Positions 7,929 through 15,721 of a stretch of 36,256 bases of DNA are shown here, one piece after another; the first letter of the stretch is position 1, and every line of letters begins with the position of its first letter. Source of the DNA: an uncultured Chthoniobacterales bacterium. GTDB lineage: Bacteria > Verrucomicrobiota > Verrucomicrobiia > Chthoniobacterales > UBA10450. A program made the translations under genes and the position numbers. Below the pieces are notes generated by a model that did no database searches, was not told where the DNA came from, and was given only the letters and a program-made list of their open reading frames with translations. The stretch spans positions 1 through 36,256 of the forward strand of contig CADCTA010000048.1 in the NCBI GenBank assembly GCA_902805675.1, in the 5' to 3' direction.

Positions 7929-9581
7929 GTGAAAACGCTCGCCGCTCTCCGATATCACCCGACCCCGTTCGCCTTCGGCGCAATCGCCTTGCTCGCGCTC
8001 TACTCCCTCACCATCCCGCAGAATCACACCGAGACCGAGGACGCGTTCGATTACGCCTACCGAGTGCGCAGCGGATCGACTGCGGATCTCATCTTCCCGC
8101 ATCATCTGATTTATCTGCCCGCGGCGCGAGCGCTCTACAGGACGGGGCTGTTCCCGGATGCTTTTTCAATGATGGTGCGCATGAACGTGCTGCTCGGTGT
8201 CGGCGCCGTGCTCCTCACCTGCCGCGTCGCGCGCGAACGGTTCGGCCTCGGAGCGCCTGCCGCGCTGGTGGCGTCGGCGTTTCTGGCGTTCTCCTACGGG
8301 TTCTGGCGCTACTCGGTCGCGGCCGAAGTTTATATCCCTGCTATTTTCGTGCAGGCGCTGCTGTGTGTCGCTGCGTTTTCCGTGCGCGATAACGCAGGCC
8401 ACGCTCTCCTGTGCGGGATACTCGCGTCTCTGACCATCGTTACGCACGGCCCGTTGAGCGCCCCGCTCGCTGTCTTGGCCGTTCCGATGTACTACGTGAT
8501 GAGGCGACGGTTCCGAACGCTCGGCATCTACGCTGCCGTTGCGACAACGGTCGTTTTCCTGGCCTATTACATCGGCTGGCGTGTCGATGCTGCAGAGTCC
8601 GCAGGTCTGCGCGAGTTCGTGGCATTCATCAAAGGGCCTCCAGAGGACTTTCGGCCGTTCTCCGCTGCGACGCTGGTGAAGGCGTCTCTCGGTCTCGGTG
8701 CTACCCTCACCGCGAGCAACCTAGTATTCGCCGCGCCGCCCCTCGCGGCGCGGCTGCAGTCTTTGATGCCCCACCGGAACGTCACCGAGGAACTATTCAT
8801 GACGCAAAGCTTCAATCCGTGGCTCGCCGGCCTCAGCCTTCTGCTTGCGATCGCGCTTGCCGCTGTCGCGATCTATATGGTCACGCGGCTCCGCTTCGGG
8901 CGCGAGCCTCGCGACCGCCTTCGTGGTCGTCCCGTCATCGTCGCGCTCGTCGCGTGGCTGGTCGCGTATGCGGCTCTTGTGATCGTAGTCCATCCGGACT
9001 CTCCAGAGCTTTGGATCTGTTTCCTGCTGCCGCTTGCGCTCGCCATCGGCGTGGTGCTCGACACGTTTTCCACAAATCGCGCGCTCCGGGCACCGCTCGC
9101 GTTTTGCGGCCTGCTGCTCGCCTGCAACCTCTGCGGCATGGCCATGATCCGCGCGCAGAGTTCAGACTTTAACGCGCACAAGGCTGCCGGTGTTCTCGCC
9201 CAGGCGCAAAGCGGAGACGATATCTACACGCGCGACGCCGATGTCTTCACTCGGTACCTGCGCTACCATGCTGCCGCTGGCGTAACCGTCGTGAACTGCT
9301 GGGCGGGCGACGCCACCGAGACAGCAGCGCTGCTCGAGCGACCGCAGACGGTCGGCGCCCGACGTTTCGTCTTCAACGAGGTGTTCGAGCCGCCTGCGTA
9401 TCTCGCGTCGAGGAACGGAGAGATGGTGGAGGGTCTGTTGCCGTTGAAAGAGAAACTAGCCGGTCGTTTGCAGCCTACGTTAGATCCTCGTGTGTATCTG
9501 CTGAAGCCGGCGCAGCTTGAGACGAGTGCGGCATCCGATACGACCGCAGCCGAAGCAGCTGGGCCGCCGCTCGCCCGATAA
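7929..9581 (+). CDS. GT-C like polytopic membrane protein, probable glycosyltransferase
   Basis: A 550-residue protein beginning at GTG 7929, with about ten membrane helices and a C-terminal soluble domain from about residue 400. The first periplasmic loop has QNHTETEDAFDYAYRV (residues 31-46; E35, E37, D38, D41), an acidic pattern in the position used by GT-C enzymes. FSYGFWRYSVAAEVY and HGPLSAPLAVLAVPMYYVM resemble the DUF2723/ArnT-like relatives. The natural end seems to be around YLLKP, after which about 28 Ala/Ser/Thr-rich residues continue into the convergent WecG-family gene, giving a 107 bp tail-to-tail overlap. No SD is evident before the GTG. Membrane topology is clear; enzyme activity is inferred from family and context. 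Confidence 0.78.
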   Translation: MKTLAALRYHPTPFAFGAIALLALYSLTIPQNHTETEDAFDYAYRVRSGSTADLIFPHHLIYLPAARALYRTGLFPDAFSMMVRMNVLLGVGAVLLTCRVARERFGLGAPAALVASAFLAFSYGFWRYSVAAEVYIPAIFVQALLCVAAFSVRDNAGHALLCGILASLTIVTHGPLSAPLAVLAVPMYYVMRRRFRTLGIYAAVATTVVFLAYYIGWRVDAAESAGLREFVAFIKGPPEDFRPFSAATLVKASLGLGATLTASNLVFAAPPLAARLQSLMPHRNVTEELFMTQSFNPWLAGLSLLLAIALAAVAIYMVTRLRFGREPRDRLRGRPVIVALVAWLVAYAALVIVVHPDSPELWICFLLPLALAIGVVLDTFSTNRALRAPLAFCGLLLACNLCGMAMIRAQSSDFNAHKAAGVLAQAQSGDDIYTRDADVFTRYLRYHAAAGVTVVNCWAGDATETAALLERPQTVGARRFVFNEVFEPPAYLASRNGEMVEGLLPLKEKLAGRLQPTLDPRVYLLKPAQLETSAASDTTAAEAAGPPLAR

Positions 9582-10296
9582 AGAGCGGATTGTTCACCAT
9601 GTAGCGCTCTGCGAGCCGTCGCGGCTCCTGAGTGAAACGGAAGAGCCACTCAAGCCCGCTGCGTTGCATCCAGCGCGGCGCCTGGCGGACTCGTCCGGTG
9701 AGCAGGTCGAAGGCGGCGCCGACACCCAGCATCACCTTCGCCTCACGGAGCAACGGGAGATGCGCCGACATGAATCGCTCCTGCTTCGGCGTGCTCAAGC
9801 CGACCCAGAAGAAATCCGGCTGAGTTTGGCGGACTTGCTCTTGTAGCGCGGCGAGTTCGTCAGGGGTTAGCGGCCGGAACGGCGGCGACAATGTCCCGAC
9901 GACACGTAATCCCGGAAAGCGCCCGCCAAGCGTGTCCGCGAGTTGCTCCGGCACGCCCGCGCTGCCGCCGTAGAAGAAGTGCGTAAAGCCCGCGGCCACC
10001 GAATGCTCGCAGATATTCAGCATCAGATCGGGCCCATACACCCGCGCGATCGAGGCATGCCCCTGCAGCCGGCCCATCCAGACCATCGGCATCCCGTCCG
10101 GAGTGCAGAGCAGCGCGTCGTTCAGGATCCGCATTAATTCTGCGTCGCGCTGCGCTTCGCTTACGCCGTGCACACCGGTCACGGCGACGTACCCGCGCTC
10201 GACGCTTCGCACCGCGTCGAACAAGATCTCTCGCGCTCGTGTCTGGTCGATCACGCTGATGCCGACGCCCAGCACGTTGCACTTTTCGACTTTCAT
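9475..10296 (-). CDS. WecG/TagA/CpsF family glycosyltransferase
   Basis: A 273-residue enzyme of family GT26 with nearly every family motif: D67 in TPDGMPMVW (catalytic-base position in TagA), RVYGPDLM (85-92), HFFYGG (106-111), WVGLSTPKQE (164-173), GVGAAFDLLTGRVRQAP (191-207) and QRSGLEWLFRFTQEPRRL (211-228). These peripheral-membrane enzymes add the second sugar (ManNAc or ManNAcA in the studied cases) to an undecaprenyl-diphosphate-linked primer. The start at ATG 10296 (MKVEKCNVLGVGI) matches the family. It is divergent from the GH113-like gene with a gap of only 28 bp if that gene starts at GTG 10325. Its last 35 codons overlap the convergent GT-C gene. Family certain; the exact sugar is unknown. 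Confidence 0.95.
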   Translation of the reverse strand: MKVEKCNVLGVGISVIDQTRAREILFDAVRSVERGYVAVTGVHGVSEAQRDAELMRILNDALLCTPDGMPMVWMGRLQGHASIARVYGPDLMLNICEHSVAAGFTHFFYGGSAGVPEQLADTLGGRFPGLRVVGTLSPPFRPLTPDELAALQEQVRQTQPDFFWVGLSTPKQERFMSAHLPLLREAKVMLGVGAAFDLLTGRVRQAPRWMQRSGLEWLFRFTQEPRRLAERYMVNNPLFIGRAAAQLLRLRSYRMPHSSQAAPASADTHEDLT

Positions 10297-10324
10297 CGGC
10301 CGGCTGCGACTGTATCACATCGCC

Positions 10325-11356
10325 GTGCGCCCGATCAGATCACACTCCTCGTTGCGCGTCATGGCCGCAGCGGTGCTTTCCATGCTGCTGCTGCTCAGCA
10401 CGTCAGACGGCGCGCCCGAGGCGGCGCCGTTCTATAAAGGCGTGACCGTCTCCTGCCAGACGTGGGGCAAGGAATGGCAGACGCCGGAAATGCGGCAGAC
10501 GCTCGACGAGCTGAAGTCGTTAGGCGTGAACAGCTTCGCCATCCACCCCTACGCGCGCATTGGCGAGGACGGCCAAATCGTGTTTCGCAGGGTCGATGAC
10601 CATCGGCATGTCCGTGCGCCGCTCGATTGGGCGCGCGAGCGCGGGCTGTCCGCCATGGTCATCCCACACCTCGCCCACTGGGGCACGAAGTTCACCTGGC
10701 GTGGCGAGATCGATTTCGCCTCCGATGCGGAATGGGACCGCTTCTTCGCCGATTACGAGACGTGGATCGTGGAAATGGCGCGCGTCGCCGAGGAGCACGG
10801 CGCGCCGATCTTCAGCGTCGGCCTCGAGTACACCCGCGCGCAGAAATTCGAAGCGCGCTGGCGCAAGATCATCGCCGCAGTGCGCGCGGTGTATCGCGGC
10901 AAGCTGACCTACGGCGCCAACTGGAATGCGTTCGCCGAGGTGAAATTCTGGGACGCGCTCGATTACATCGGCGTGCTCGCCTACTTCCCGCTCACCACCG
11001 CGGAGAACCCGAGCGCCGCGCAGCTGGCCGACGCTTGGGAGAAGCACACGGACAACCTCGCCCGCTTCTCGGCTGAGCAAGGCGGCAAGCAGGTCCTCTT
11101 CGTCGAGGTCGGCTACAACGAAAGCGCGCGCGCCGCGGTCGAGCCCTGGAAGTTCGAAATGGGCGGAGAGAACGCCGCTGAGATACAGCAGCGCTGCATC
11201 GAGTCAGTGCTCCGCTTCACGGGAAAACACAAGTGGCTGGCCGGGATGTTCTGGTGGAAATGGTTCCCCGAGCTGCCGGATGACGACGAGGAGAATTTCC
11301 GGATCCAGACACCAAAGATCAAAGCGATGATCGCGGAGCATTGGCGGAATCAGTAA
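10325..11356 (+). CDS. Secreted GH113-like TIM-barrel glycoside hydrolase
   Basis: A 343-residue protein with a signal-peptide-like start (basic RPIRSHSSLR then AAAVLSMLLLLSTSDG) when read from GTG 10325; ATG 10361 is the alternative start and would leave a shorter n-region. The mature part has the TIM-barrel pattern of the GH113 group: strand motifs IPHLAHWG, then E168 in SVGLEYTR (acid/base position), GANWNAFAEVKFWDALDYIGV, and E261 in LFVEVGYNES (nucleophile position), ending with FWWKWFPELPDD. Characterised GH113 members are beta-1,4-mannanases. Its position beside WecG suggests trimming or depolymerising the cluster's own polysaccharide, as is common for hydrolases in EPS loci, but substrate is inferred. 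It is convergent with mutL, with an inverted repeat between them. Confidence 0.82.
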   Translation: MRPIRSHSSLRVMAAAVLSMLLLLSTSDGAPEAAPFYKGVTVSCQTWGKEWQTPEMRQTLDELKSLGVNSFAIHPYARIGEDGQIVFRRVDDHRHVRAPLDWARERGLSAMVIPHLAHWGTKFTWRGEIDFASDAEWDRFFADYETWIVEMARVAEEHGAPIFSVGLEYTRAQKFEARWRKIIAAVRAVYRGKLTYGANWNAFAEVKFWDALDYIGVLAYFPLTTAENPSAAQLADAWEKHTDNLARFSAEQGGKQVLFVEVGYNESARAAVEPWKFEMGGENAAEIQQRCIESVLRFTGKHKWLAGMFWWKWFPELPDDDEENFRIQTPKIKAMIAEHWRNQ

Positions 11357-11380
11357 CCCACCAGGTCTCGAACTCCGCAT

Positions 11381-11463
11381 GTTCATCTCGAGCGAAGTCG
11401 AGACATCCCGCTGCGCTGCCGTTTAGGTTCGCCACGGGATTCCTCCACTTCGGTCGGAATGAC
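11381..11463. repeat. Family A inverted repeat, copy 1 (between GH113-like gene and mutL)
   Basis: The left arm contains CATCTCGAGCGAAGTCGAGA and the right arm CTCCACTTCGGTCGGAATGAC; they are imperfect inverted repeats about 83 bp apart end to end, with CGGGATT next to the right arm. The same arms recur at 19284 and 21173. It lies 24 bp after the GH113-like stop and 20 bp after the mutL stop on the other strand, so its hairpin could serve as a bidirectional terminator. No open reading frame is associated with it. Confidence 0.8.
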
Positions 11464-11483
11464 AGCGGGAAGCGCCGCGCCGG

Positions 11484-13307
11484 CTACACCTTGCGGCCGA
11501 ACTTCTTCTCCAGCTCCAGGTGCGAGATCTGGATCATCGTGGGACGGCCGTGCGGGCAGCAGTAGGGCAGCTCGCACCCGAGCAGATCGCCCACGAGTCG
11601 CTCGATCTCGGGGAGGCGCAGCGGATCGTTCGCTTTCACGGCGTGCCGGCAGACGGTCTTCGCGATCATGTCTTCGCCGAGGCGCAGCGCTGAGCTGTTG
11701 TTGCTCGCGCTGCGCAACCCGTCGATCACCTCGCGCATGAAGGCGACCGGATCGGAGGCATTCAGGAACGTCGGCACGCTATCGATCTTGAACGTCTGCG
11801 CGCCGAATGGCTCGATGCCGATGCCCATCTTCTGCAACGTGGCAAGATTGCGCTCGACCCACTCTGCGTCGCGTGGTGGCAAGTCGAACGTCTGCGGCAG
11901 GAGCAGGCGTTGCGACGGCACACCTTTCTCCTCCATCCGCCGGCGCAGCTCTTCGAACAGAATGCGCTCGTGCGCGGCGTGTTGATCGACTAGCACGAGC
12001 CCGTCGCTGTTCTCCATCAGCACGTAGAGCTTGTTCAGCACGCCGATGATCTGGAATTGCTGAGGCGCAGCGATAGATCGTCGGACTGCCTCCGGGGTGA
12101 AATTTTCAGCTCGGGGAACGACTCGCTCTTCATAGGTCGGCGAGATGAATTCGGGCTGCGCGGAAGTCGCCGGCTCTACCAGCCGCGGCGAAACGCGGTG
12201 ATTCTCTGGCGAAGCGCTCGTCAACTGGAGTGCAGCTGCGGCGTCGTCGGACCCTGACCCTGGGGGCACATCGAACGACGGAGGCGGATTGAATTGCCCC
12301 TGCCAATCTCGTCGTCCGCTCTCCAGCGCCGCGCGCACCGCGGCTACCACCGCTTCACGCACGCCGCCCGGATCGCGAAAGCGCACCTCGCGTTTTGCAG
12401 GATGAACGTTCACGTCGACGGCCGTCGGATCCATCTGCAGAAACAGAAACGTGACCGGGAACTGCCCTTTCATGAGCGCCGTGTGATATCCCTCGCGCAG
12501 CGCTGCCGTCAGGACAGGGCTTTCGATCGCGCGGCCATTCACGAAGACGAGCTGCTGTGAGCGCGTCTGGCGGCTCACGCCGGCCTGCCCGATCAAGCCC
12601 GTGATCTCGATCCCGCCGGAGCGCGCGCGGCTTTGCACCTCGAGCAGGCGCTCGACCAGCTCGCTGCCGTGCAGATCGCGGATGCGATCGCGCAACGACG
12701 TCGTCGCCGGCAGCTGAAATACCACCCGTTCGTCCCGCACGAACGCGAACGCGATCTGCGGATGCCCGGTCGCCTGCAAATACAGCTGATGCTCGACGTT
12801 CCGCGCCTCGGTGTTCTCGGCGCGGAGGAATTTGCGACGCGCCGGCAGATTGTAGAAAAGGGAGCGCACCTCGATCTGCGTGCCAGGCGCTTCGCCGCCG
12901 TCTCGCACCGTGTCGATGCGGCCACCGGAAACGAGGATCTCCGTCCCGGCGACCGCGTCCCGCTCGCGCGTCGCGAGTCGAAACCGCGAAACGCTCGCGA
13001 TGCTCGGAACCGCTTCGCCGCGAAAGCCAAGGGTGCCAATTGCCGCGAGATCCTCGGCTGAGCGGATCTTGCTCGTGGCGTGCCGCTCGAGACAGAGCAG
13101 CGCATCATCGCGATCCATCCCACAGCCATCATCGACTACTCGCACGAGCGAAATGCCGCCGCGCCGGATGCTGGTCTCGATCTTCCGCGCGCCGGCGTCG
13201 ATGCTGTTCTCGACCAGCTCCTTCACGACCGATGCCGGCCGCTCCACCACCTCGCCCGCAGCGACCTGGCTGGCGAGCGTTTCAGAGAGGAGTTGGATGC
13301 GGCTCAT
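11484..13307 (-). CDS. mutL: DNA mismatch repair protein MutL
   Basis: A 607-residue protein. The N-terminal GHKL ATPase has E30-L-V-E-N34-S-I-D-A-G-A (motif I), VVDDGCGM (motif II), ERHATSKI and GTLGFRGEAVPSIASVS (motif III/ATP lid). The C-terminal dimerisation/nuclease domain begins at QIIGVLNKLYVLMEN and contains DQHAAHERILFE, fitting DQHA-x2-E-x4-E, plus VCRHAVKAND and CPHGRPTM. These are the metal-site motifs of endonuclease-type MutL, so this copy is probably nicking-competent rather than of the MutH-dependent E. coli type. The start is ATG 13307 (MSRIQLLSETLASQ), the universal MutL beginning; the 12-codon extension upstream is not conserved. It is divergent from the Fe-S carrier gene across a 303 bp repeat-containing gap. 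Confidence 0.98.
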   Translation of the reverse strand: MSRIQLLSETLASQVAAGEVVERPASVVKELVENSIDAGARKIETSIRRGGISLVRVVDDGCGMDRDDALLCLERHATSKIRSAEDLAAIGTLGFRGEAVPSIASVSRFRLATRERDAVAGTEILVSGGRIDTVRDGGEAPGTQIEVRSLFYNLPARRKFLRAENTEARNVEHQLYLQATGHPQIAFAFVRDERVVFQLPATTSLRDRIRDLHGSELVERLLEVQSRARSGGIEITGLIGQAGVSRQTRSQQLVFVNGRAIESPVLTAALREGYHTALMKGQFPVTFLFLQMDPTAVDVNVHPAKREVRFRDPGGVREAVVAAVRAALESGRRDWQGQFNPPPSFDVPPGSGSDDAAAALQLTSASPENHRVSPRLVEPATSAQPEFISPTYEERVVPRAENFTPEAVRRSIAAPQQFQIIGVLNKLYVLMENSDGLVLVDQHAAHERILFEELRRRMEEKGVPSQRLLLPQTFDLPPRDAEWVERNLATLQKMGIGIEPFGAQTFKIDSVPTFLNASDPVAFMREVIDGLRSASNNSSALRLGEDMIAKTVCRHAVKANDPLRLPEIERLVGDLLGCELPYCCPHGRPTMIQISHLELEKKFGRKV

Positions 13308-13334
13308 CGGTCGGAGCCGAAACGTCGGACGCGG

Positions 13335-13347
13335 GACGTTCAACGTC
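13335..13347. repeat. Short perfect palindrome GACGTT-C-AACGTC
   Basis: A 13 bp palindrome (GACGTTCAACGTC) lies 28-40 bp upstream of the mutL start, followed at once by CAACGTTCAATG, which repeats part of it. It could be an operator-like dyad for mutL or the degenerate remnant of a GTTCAACGTC-type dispersed repeat. The sequence is clear; the function is unknown. Confidence 0.5.
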
Positions 13348-13423
13348 CAACGTTCAATGTTTGCCAGTCGGCCATTGAGGCTCGATTACGGCTCCGAGAC
13401 TGGCTGGTTTCGAAGCTCGAATC

Positions 13424-13525
13424 TCACCACAGAGAACACAGAGATCACAGAGTCCCGAGAAGAAGAAGGGTCTGACCGCTTTGTCCGCTTTCCTCGTCTC
13501 TGTGATCCTGTGTCCTCTGTGGTGA
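13424..13525. repeat. Family D inverted repeat (CACCACAGAG...CTCTGTGGTG)
   Basis: The left arm begins TCACCACAGAGAACACAGAG (13424-13443) and continues with ATCACAGAG. The right arm (13497-13525) is its near-perfect reverse complement, ending TCCTCTGTGGTGA. Arms of about 28 bp flank a spacer of about 45 bp. Within each arm the unit CACAGAG recurs three times. This type of CACCACAGAGNACACAGAG element is familiar to me from verrucomicrobial genomes. It is placed between two divergent start codons. Confidence 0.85.
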
Positions 13526-13610
13526 ATCATTCGCGCTGTCAGACCAGGCGCTGTCGCCGCGTGGAGCTCCCATTGACTTGACCCTGCCGCGCGATAGCTT
13601 CGCCCACTCA

Positions 13611-13946
13611 ATGATTAACGTGACGGACAATGCAGTCCGGCAGCTCCGTTCACTGCTCGAATCGCACGATGCGCCCGAGGGAAAAGGCCTGCGGGTGGAG
13701 ATCGCAAAGGGCGGCTGCTCGGGCCTGCAATACGAGATGTCGCTCGATACGCAGAAGGCTGATGACGCCGTGGTCGAGCGCGACGGCGTGCAGTTTCTGG
13801 TCGGTCGCGAGAGCGCGAATTTTCTGCGCGGCGCCACCCTCGATTATCACGATGGGCTTACCGGCGCCGGCTTTCACTTTGTGAATCCGAACGCGGCCCG
13901 CACCTGCGGTTGCGGAACATCTTTCGAGCCCGCGCAGACCGCCTAG
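13611..13946 (+). CDS. A-type iron-sulfur carrier (IscA/ErpA/HesB family)
   Basis: A 111-residue protein with the three conserved cluster-binding cysteines: C36 in KGGCSGLQYEM and C99/C101 in RTCGCGTSFE. The rest (VTDNAVRQLRSLLE, GLRVEIAKGG, DYHDGLTGAGFHFVNPNA) follows the family end to end. It should deliver Fe-S clusters to apo-proteins in the cytoplasm. I start at ATG 13611 (MINVTDNAV), the usual family start; a TTG at 13578 would add eleven non-conserved residues. The next gene follows 21 bp later on the same strand. Which of IscA, ErpA or SufA it functionally replaces cannot be told from sequence alone. Confidence 0.95.
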   Translation: MINVTDNAVRQLRSLLESHDAPEGKGLRVEIAKGGCSGLQYEMSLDTQKADDAVVERDGVQFLVGRESANFLRGATLDYHDGLTGAGFHFVNPNAARTCGCGTSFEPAQTA

Positions 13947-13967
13947 CGGACCGACAGCAGGCGCGCG

Positions 13968-15539
13968 ATGGATTCCAATCTCTTCCGGTACGACGAGCCG
14001 GCGTCGTACTCGCGTCCGCGGCGGAAGGTGAACTTCTTCGCCTGGACGATCGTGATCCTGCTCTTGATCGGGCTGACGCTGGCGGCGTGGATCGGCAGCT
14101 ACTACATCTTCGGCCAGCCGGAGCGGCCGGACAGTTATCGCGTGCTGCAAAAGCTCGGCAAGATCGAGCAGCCGAAGCGTTTTCAGCTGACGGCGGCACC
14201 TCCCGGCGAATTCCTCAGCGCGAAGCAACTATTTGAGCGTTACGGCGAGATGCGCTCCGCCGAGTTGTCGAAGACGAACGGCGAGCTCGCTCGGTATTAC
14301 ATCCGGAATTTTCAACAGGTGCGCGCCGTCACGTACATCGTGGGCCGCTTCACCATCATGCAGTCGCGCGAACTGACGCCGGACGACCTCTTTCCGTCGG
14401 GCATGGTCGCGCTCGCCAGCTCGGTTGATTACGGCGAATTGCTGATGGAGCACGTCTACCCCGCGGACGCGCAGTCAGTGCCGCTGATGAAGCAGACGCT
14501 CGCCACCGGGCTCGAGATCAAGCTGGATCGTTCGCACGATTTGTCGGCTGTGATCCACGCGGAGCGGCTCGGCGACGGTCGCCTCCTGATCACGGCGGTG
14601 CCGCTGTTGTACGGCACCTACACGGTCACGCAGGGACGCGGGATGTTCAGCCTGGAGCCGCCATTTACGCTCAACATGGCGGCGGGCTGGCCATTGTTTA
14701 AGGAAACGTCCCGCCGCGCGGCCGAAACGCAGTACGCGTCCTATCGCGAGCGCCTCGCTCCGACGCAGCAAGGTGTTCCCATTCCGGGCCTCGCGCCGAC
14801 CGCCACTCCCGGGGTGCCGGCTAACGAACTGGTGCGCGTGGAAACAGCGCAACCGATCGCGCCGCAGCCAGTGCCGGTGGCTACTCCGACGCCTGCACCG
14901 GTGGTCGTCGCGAAGGCCACGCCGAAAGGCGGCAAGGGGGCCAAGGGTTCTCCGTCGCCCGCGCCAGGTGCTTCGCCATCCCCGATCGTCGTGGCCGCTG
15001 CGTCCCCTGCGCCAGGTGCGCGTGGCACATCGCCGGCGCCGGGAACGTCACCCGCACCGGCCGGCGCGAGCCCTGCGCCGGCTGTTGCAGCGGTTTCGCC
15101 CGCGCCTGCGATTCCCGCAGCATCGCCGCCGGTCGCCGCTCCGGGCGATGCTCTCGCTTCGACCGCAGGTGGCGGAACATGGAAAACTTATCCGGCAGGC
15201 AAGATGCCGGTCGGCCGGTTGATCGCGACCACGGACTTAAGCGAGGTGGCGGACAAAGGCCTCGCGGGCGAGCGACTCTATCTGCGCGGCCAGTTCGTGG
15301 TGAACTTCACCGAATCCAATCGCGCCGTGCTTCGCCCGCGGAGCAACATGGCGGAATCGGTGCTCCGTCTCGGGGCGCCATCCTCTACGCGCATCATCGT
15401 CGAATTCCCGGCTGGCTACACGCCGCCGGCACAGGGCTCGACCGTGAGCCGTGACGAAGGACGTCCCTACGAGATCACCGAAGTCCGCAAGCAGGCAGAC
15501 GGCCAGCTGAACGTCTTCGTGCGCGAGATCATGCAGTGA
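13968..15539 (+). CDS. Membrane-anchored protein with long Pro/Ala linker, unknown function
   Basis: A 523-residue protein that I do not recognise. A short charged N-terminus (SYSRPRRK) precedes one membrane helix (residues about 23-47). A folded extracytoplasmic domain follows to about residue 275. Then comes about 125 residues of low-complexity Ala/Pro/Ser with repeated SPAPG and ATPTPAP units, and a smaller C-terminal domain (about 400-523: TYPAGKMPVGRLIATTDLSE ... YEITEVRKQADGQLNVFVREIMQ). The architecture suggests a type II envelope protein whose C-terminal domain is held away from the membrane. It lies 21 bp downstream of the Fe-S carrier gene, possibly the same transcript, though no functional tie is obvious. 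Coding status is firm; function unknown. Confidence 0.85.
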   Translation: MDSNLFRYDEPASYSRPRRKVNFFAWTIVILLLIGLTLAAWIGSYYIFGQPERPDSYRVLQKLGKIEQPKRFQLTAAPPGEFLSAKQLFERYGEMRSAELSKTNGELARYYIRNFQQVRAVTYIVGRFTIMQSRELTPDDLFPSGMVALASSVDYGELLMEHVYPADAQSVPLMKQTLATGLEIKLDRSHDLSAVIHAERLGDGRLLITAVPLLYGTYTVTQGRGMFSLEPPFTLNMAAGWPLFKETSRRAAETQYASYRERLAPTQQGVPIPGLAPTATPGVPANELVRVETAQPIAPQPVPVATPTPAPVVVAKATPKGGKGAKGSPSPAPGASPSPIVVAAASPAPGARGTSPAPGTSPAPAGASPAPAVAAVSPAPAIPAASPPVAAPGDALASTAGGGTWKTYPAGKMPVGRLIATTDLSEVADKGLAGERLYLRGQFVVNFTESNRAVLRPRSNMAESVLRLGAPSSTRIIVEFPAGYTPPAQGSTVSRDEGRPYEITEVRKQADGQLNVFVREIMQ

Positions 15540-15578
15540 TGCGGTAGGACGTCGCGTCGCCTGTCGCCGCATCTTCTT

Positions 15579-15688
15579 GGTAGGGACGCCGCGCTGCGGT
15601 GTCCGATGTGCGCGGCAAATCTCACGTGCGTTCGCAAGCGGGTCACGGCGGCCGCGCCTCCGGGACGGCGCAGCGCGCCGTCCCTACC
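15579..15688. repeat. Family C inverted repeat, copy 1 (GGTAGGGAC...GTCCCTACC)
   Basis: The left arm GGTAGGGACGCCGCGCTGCG and right arm GCGCAGCGCGCCGTCCCTACC are inverted repeats, spanning 110 bp. A second copy at 25929-26037 has the same arms and nearly the same length. It sits between two convergent unknown genes (stops at 15539 and 15722), so it could form a bidirectional terminator hairpin. No coding potential is evident. Confidence 0.85.
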
Positions 15689-15721
15689 AAACAAATGCCG
15701 CGGCGCGCTCGCGCACCGCGC

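Larger units (their letters stand above)
13308..13610. other. 303 bp intergenic region between mutL and the Fe-S carrier gene
   Basis: The gap holds two repetitive structures and no convincing gene. Nearest mutL, GACGTTCAACGTC (13335-13347) is a perfect 6+1+6 palindrome followed by a partial re-iteration (CAACGTTCAATGTT). Further right is a long inverted repeat (13424-13525, listed separately). The start codon of the Fe-S carrier at 13611 lies 85 bp beyond it. I see no clear promoter hexamers. Confidence 0.6.

Noticed and set aside
14790..15170. Collagen-like or DNA-level tandem repeat in the unknown envelope gene
   Set aside because: The SPAPG/ATPTP units are irregular and lack the G-x-y triplet period. 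It reads as an ordinary Pro/Ala linker in a high-GC gene rather than a structural repeat or VNTR.
10325..15539. PEP-CTERM substrate for the exosortase among nearby exported proteins
   Set aside because: The C-termini of the GH113-like protein and of the envelope unknown lack a PEP motif, a terminal hydrophobic helix and a basic tail.
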